Origin: Rhodospirillaceae bacterium
GTDB taxonomy: Bacteria > Pseudomonadota > Alphaproteobacteria > UBA7985
Assembly (NCBI GenBank): GCA_002700865.1
Contig: PAFB01000101.1
Location: forward strand, 1 to 7,541
Direction of reading: 5' to 3'
Length of the DNA stretch: 7,541 bases
Position numbers and translations under genes: made by a program. Of the stretch, positions 6,674-7,541 are shown one piece after another. The notes under the pieces were generated by a model. The model was not told where the DNA came from. It did no database searches and saw only the letters and a program-made list of their open reading frames with translations. The stretch's first letter is position 1. Each line of letters opens with the position of its first letter.

Positions 6674-7481
6674 AGAGCGTGCCCGGATAGCCACCGCCAT
6701 CGAGCACAAGGTTCTGCCCGGTTATATAGCCAGCGCGGGCAGAGCAAAAGAACAGACACGCATGGCCGAACTCCTCTGTCGTGCCAAAGCGCTTGGTGGG
6801 GTTTCGCGCCGCCCCGTCGTTCCATGCCTGTTCAAAGGGTTGACCGCTGATTTTGGCGGTATGTTGGTAAGTCTGCACCAGCCGGTCGGTTTCGTGCTGT
6901 CCGGGGAGCAGGTTGTTGATCGTGACGTTATGCGCGGCCACCTGCCGTGCCAGCCCGGCGACAAAGCCTGTCAGCCCAGTGCGCGCGGCGTTGGACAGGC
7001 CCAGATGCGGGATCGGTGCTTTGACCGCCGCTGAGGTGATGTTGACGATCCGGCCAAAGCCGCGCTCGATCATCCCGTCAACGGTCGCCTCGATCATCGC
7101 AATGGGGCTGTAGAGATTGGCGTTGAGCGCCTGCATCCAGTCGTCCTGGCTCCACTGGCGGAAGTCACCCGGCGGCGGGCCACCGGCGTTGTTGATCAGA
7201 ATATCGGGGTTTGGCGCGGCGGCGAGCAGGGCTTGGCGGCCTGCTGGCGTGGTGACATCGGCGACAACCGCCGTGACGCTGCCCTCGCCCTGTCCGGAAG
7301 AGGCAGCAGCAGCAGCCGCAGCGGCTCGAACGGCGGTTTCAGCGGCGGCGAGGCTGTCCGCGTTGCGCCCGTTGATGACGACCCGCGCGCCCTCCTCCGC
7401 CAAAGCCAGCGCACAGCCCAGCCCCAGCCCTTTCGAAGACGCACAAACAATCGCCGTTTTACCCCTCAGCCCCAAGTCCAT
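6672..7481 (-). CDS. SDR-family oxidoreductase-like protein with altered catalytic residues
   Basis: The 269-residue product has the length and Rossmann fold of a classical short-chain dehydrogenase/reductase. The cofactor loop reads CASSKGLGLG at 13-22 rather than TGxxxGxG. Asp75 follows in VVAD, NNAG sits at 97-100, and Asn122 matches the helix-4 Asn of the tetrad. Ser149-150 equivalents are present (NITS). The usual YxxxK is missing: the aligned stretch LSNAARTG at 162-169 puts Ser163 and Arg167 in place of Tyr and Lys. This resembles a FabG-like subgroup described as lacking the perfect NAD motif and tetrad (the BKR-like group). The C-terminus TGQNLVLDGGGYPG is typical of the fold. A run of eight alanines (53-60) lies in the segment after the second helix. 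The start at 7481 has TGGGAG six bases upstream (7493-7488). It precedes the sulfotransferase gene and likely shares its transcript. Substrate unknown; true reductase activity is uncertain. Confidence 0.85.
   Translation of the reverse strand: MDLGLRGKTAIVCASSKGLGLGCALALAEEGARVVINGRNADSLAAAETAVRAAAAAAAASSGQGEGSVTAVVADVTTPAGRQALLAAAPNPDILINNAGGPPPGDFRQWSQDDWMQALNANLYSPIAMIEATVDGMIERGFGRIVNITSAAVKAPIPHLGLSNAARTGLTGFVAGLARQVAAHNVTINNLLPGQHETDRLVQTYQHTAKISGQPFEQAWNDGAARNPTKRFGTTEEFGHACLFFCSARAGYITGQNLVLDGGGYPGTL
7302..7325 (-). repeat. GCN triplet tract coding for eight alanines in the SDR gene
   Basis: Eight consecutive alanine codons, several of them identical GCT on the coding strand (GCA-GCA-GCA type repeats read on plus), form a short imperfect trinucleotide tract. 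Length changes here would keep the frame. It encodes a loop or helix-extension region between the cofactor-binding half and VVAD. Confidence 0.6.
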
Positions 7482-7499
7482 CCCGCGCTCCCATCCAAC

Positions 7500-7541
7500 T
7501 CAATCAAAAAACCCCGCATCCATATCCTCACCCCCCAACCC
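7500..7541 (-). CDS. Possible 3' end of an upstream minus-strand gene
   Basis: Reading inward from the right edge on the minus strand, one frame is open for 13 codons (residues GLGGEDMDAGFFD) and then stops with TGA at 7502-7500, 18 bases before the SDR start. The spacing is what an operon would show and the residues look protein-like. However, the stretch is too short to identify, and an open frame of this length is expected by chance. Confidence 0.25.
   Translation of the reverse strand, partial: GLGGEDMDAGFFD

Noticed and set aside
5693..6850. A 385-codon open frame on the plus strand opposite the sulfotransferase and the SDR gene end
   Set aside because: It lies antisense to two genes with clear family motifs, spans the gap between them, and its residues (rich in Arg, His, Gly) show no recognisable domain. 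Long shadow frames are expected opposite GC-rich coding DNA.

Overview
The window reads as a GC-rich (roughly 60% or more by eye) alphaproteobacterial chromosome segment. That assignment rests on the close resemblance of the sox proteins to rhizobial and roseobacter-type heterotetrameric sarcosine oxidase, on GC-rich third positions, and on compact gene spacing. Species cannot be told from the sequence. No RNA genes, insertion sequences, CRISPR arrays or phage genes were seen.

Layout. Positions 1-349 hold the 3' end of an EamA/DMT-type membrane transporter (plus strand). A 123-base gap (350-472) carries a long-loop inverted repeat and must hold any sox promoter. Positions 473-5587 are a complete four-gene operon in the order soxB-soxD-soxA-soxG (beta, delta, alpha, gamma). 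Spacing is very tight: 14 bases between soxB and soxD, a 4-base ATGA overlap between soxD and soxA, and a 1-base TGATG overlap between soxA and soxG. A GC-rich hairpin at 5595-5631 separates soxG from a convergent minus-strand unit. In transcription order that unit is a possible gene tail at 7541-7500, an SDR-family protein at 7481-6672, and a PAPS-dependent-type sulfotransferase at 6625-5642.

How the genes work together. The four sox products are expected to form one complex that oxidatively demethylates sarcosine, or a related N-methyl amino acid. The beta subunit carries FAD and the covalent-FMN histidine, alpha carries a dinucleotide-binding domain and a C-terminal tetrahydrofolate-binding aminomethyltransferase domain, delta carries a zinc site, and gamma completes the assembly. 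The usual one-carbon partners (glyA, purU, folD) do not directly flank the operon on either side within this window, so the exact substrate is less certain than the family. The SDR/sulfotransferase pair looks like a separate operon of unknown substrate.

I did not find a convincing undescribed system. The best leads are the SDR with a degenerate catalytic Tyr/Lys pair next to an apparently intact sulfotransferase, and the isolated sox operon.
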